Assembly: GCA_943359595.1 (NCBI GenBank)
Contig: CALRIA010000005.1
Location: 1 to 36,643 of the forward strand
Source of the DNA: Candidatus Magasanikiibacteriota bacterium
GTDB lineage: Bacteria > Patescibacteriota > Patescibacteriia > Magasanikbacterales > GWA2-37-8
Reading direction: 5' to 3'
DNA length: 36,643 bases
Position numbers and translations under genes: made by a program. Below the pieces are notes generated by a model, which did no database searches, was not told where the DNA came from, and saw nothing but the letters and a program-made list of their open reading frames with translations. How positions within the stretch are numbered: the first letter of the stretch is position 1; every line of letters starts with the position of its first letter. Shown piece after piece: positions 35,312 to 36,643 of this stretch.

Positions 35312-36643
35312 ATGCCAAAATATATACCCATCATTGGACTAGAGATCCACGTCGAACTAAAAACTAACAGCAAAATGTTTTGTGCTTGCTCCAACAATCC
35401 GGATCGCGATGCCCCAAACAACAATATTTGTGAAATCTGTCTCGCTCACCCCGGCACTCTTCCAGTACCAAACAAAATTGCTATAGAGTGGGCTACTAAA
35501 ATTGCCAAGGCTTTGGGTTGTAAAATAAATGAATATTCCAAATTTGATCGCAAACATTATTTTTATCCTGATCTGCCAAAAGCCTATCAAATTTCTCAAT
35601 ACGACTTACCTATTGGCGAACACGGAGTCGTTGAATTAGAATTTTTACCGGGGAAAAATCATCGTGAAATGACCAAAATTGGTATTACTCGTGTTCACCT
35701 AGAAGAAGACACCGCCAAACTTACTCATGGTAACGATGGCAACACACTAGTAGATTTCAATCGTGCTGGCGTGCCATTAGTAGAGATAGTTTCTGAACCA
35801 GATATCCAAAGCAGTGCCGAAGCAAAAGCTTATTGCCAAGAATTACAAACCATTTTACGCTATCTAGATGTTAGTGACGCCGACATGGAAAAAGGCCATA
35901 TGCGTTGTGAAGCAAATATCTCAATTCAAGAGGAAGGAAAATTTGAAATTAACAATGGTGTAGTAAAACCAATTGGAAATTATTTACTCAACCATAAAAT
36001 TGAAGTAAAAAATATCAATTCTTTTAAAGCCATGGAAAAAGCAATTGAATTTGAAATAAAACGCCAAACCACTTTACTTGAAAAAAATGAGACTTGGGGA
36101 CCGGAAACTCGAGGACTTGACGATAATAAAGATGAAACTATTTTACAACGAGTCAAAGAATCTGCCGCTGACTATCGCTATTTCCCAGAACCAGATATCC
36201 CTCCTTTTCATCCTCTACAGATCTCTGGTGAGCTAAATTTGCCAGAATTACCAGCTACTCGCCGTCATCGTTTTCATCATGAGTACGGATTTTCTTATGC
36301 CGATGCTCATATTTTAACAACTGATAAATATTGGGCTGAATTTGCCGAAAATGTTTTTAGTGAGTTACAGAATTGGTTAAAAGATTTAGATAGTAAAACA
36401 GAAGGTGCCACTTCAAACCAGCTAGCCAGGCTCACTGGTGGTTGGCTCACCTCAAAGTTAGCTGGAGCCATAGCTGAAAGAAAAATTGATATCAGAATTT
36501 TAAAAATTAAACCAGAAAATTTTGCTGAATTAATCGCTTTAATTTTTACCAATCGTTTAAATTCTACCAATGCCCAAAAAGTTTTAAATGAAATGCTTGA
36601 TTCAGGTGTTGATATGGATCCGACTCATATTATGGAAGAAAAA
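35312..36643 (+). CDS. gatB: Asp/Glu-tRNA(Asn/Gln) amidotransferase subunit B, partial (runs off window; not in ORF track)
   Basis: ATG at 35312: MPKYIPIIGLEIHVELKTNSKMFCACSNNPDRDAPNNNICEICLAHPGTLPVPNK...YFYPDLPKAYQISQYDLPI. Confidence 0.96.
   Translation, partial: MPKYIPIIGLEIHVELKTNSKMFCACSNNPDRDAPNNNICEICLAHPGTLPVPNKIAIEWATKIAKALGCKINEYSKFDRKHYFYPDLPKAYQISQYDLPIGEHGVVELEFLPGKNHREMTKIGITRVHLEEDTAKLTHGNDGNTLVDFNRAGVPLVEIVSEPDIQSSAEAKAYCQELQTILRYLDVSDADMEKGHMRCEANISIQEEGKFEINNGVVKPIGNYLLNHKIEVKNINSFKAMEKAIEFEIKRQTTLLEKNETWGPETRGLDDNKDETILQRVKESAADYRYFPEPDIPPFHPLQISGELNLPELPATRRHRFHHEYGFSYADAHILTTDKYWAEFAENVFSELQNWLKDLDSKTEGATSNQLARLTGGWLTSKLAGAIAERKIDIRILKIKPENFAELIALIFTNRLNSTNAQKVLNEMLDSGVDMDPTHIMEEK

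Noticed and set aside
1-36643. CRISPR array, IS elements, prophage
   Set aside because: No regularly spaced repeats, transposase, integrase or phage structural genes seen.
1-36643. Alternative genetic code (UGA = Gly, as in some CPR)
   Set aside because: TGA terminates several well-defined genes (e.g. 26097, 24243) and no in-frame TGA is needed in conserved genes.

Overview
The window is AT-rich bacterial chromosome using the standard code 11; TGA acts as a stop in several genes. Gene content and r-protein losses look like Candidate Phyla Radiation/Patescibacteria, but this is inference, not a database result. On the minus strand there is a tuf-rpsJ-[promoter + ~300 nt leader]-rplC...rplO ribosomal superoperon without uL29 or uL30. 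Next comes an accessory stretch (about 11.3-15.5 kb) of GC-rich single-gene units, each insulated by terminators and driven by a near-identical TTGACT promoter. Two tRNAs follow: Arg-GCG and Val-CAC. On the plus strand are an LCP protein, der, pth, dprA, topA, rplA (with a leader mimicking the 23S L1 site), a pyruvate-kinase-like gene followed by two paralogous swivelling phosphohistidine proteins, a tight dTMP-biosynthesis operon containing a GHKL-ATPase/TM/zincin fusion, and a partial gatB. Strongest candidates for something undescribed: (1) a ~103-nt three-hairpin 3' element present twice, with covarying stems and an invariant AUUCAAAGGAG loop, at the ends of two adjacent GC-rich cassettes; (2) the GC-rich cassette family itself; (3) the split pyruvate-kinase/phosphohistidine-swivel operon; (4) the GHKL-zincin membrane protein inside the thymidylate operon.
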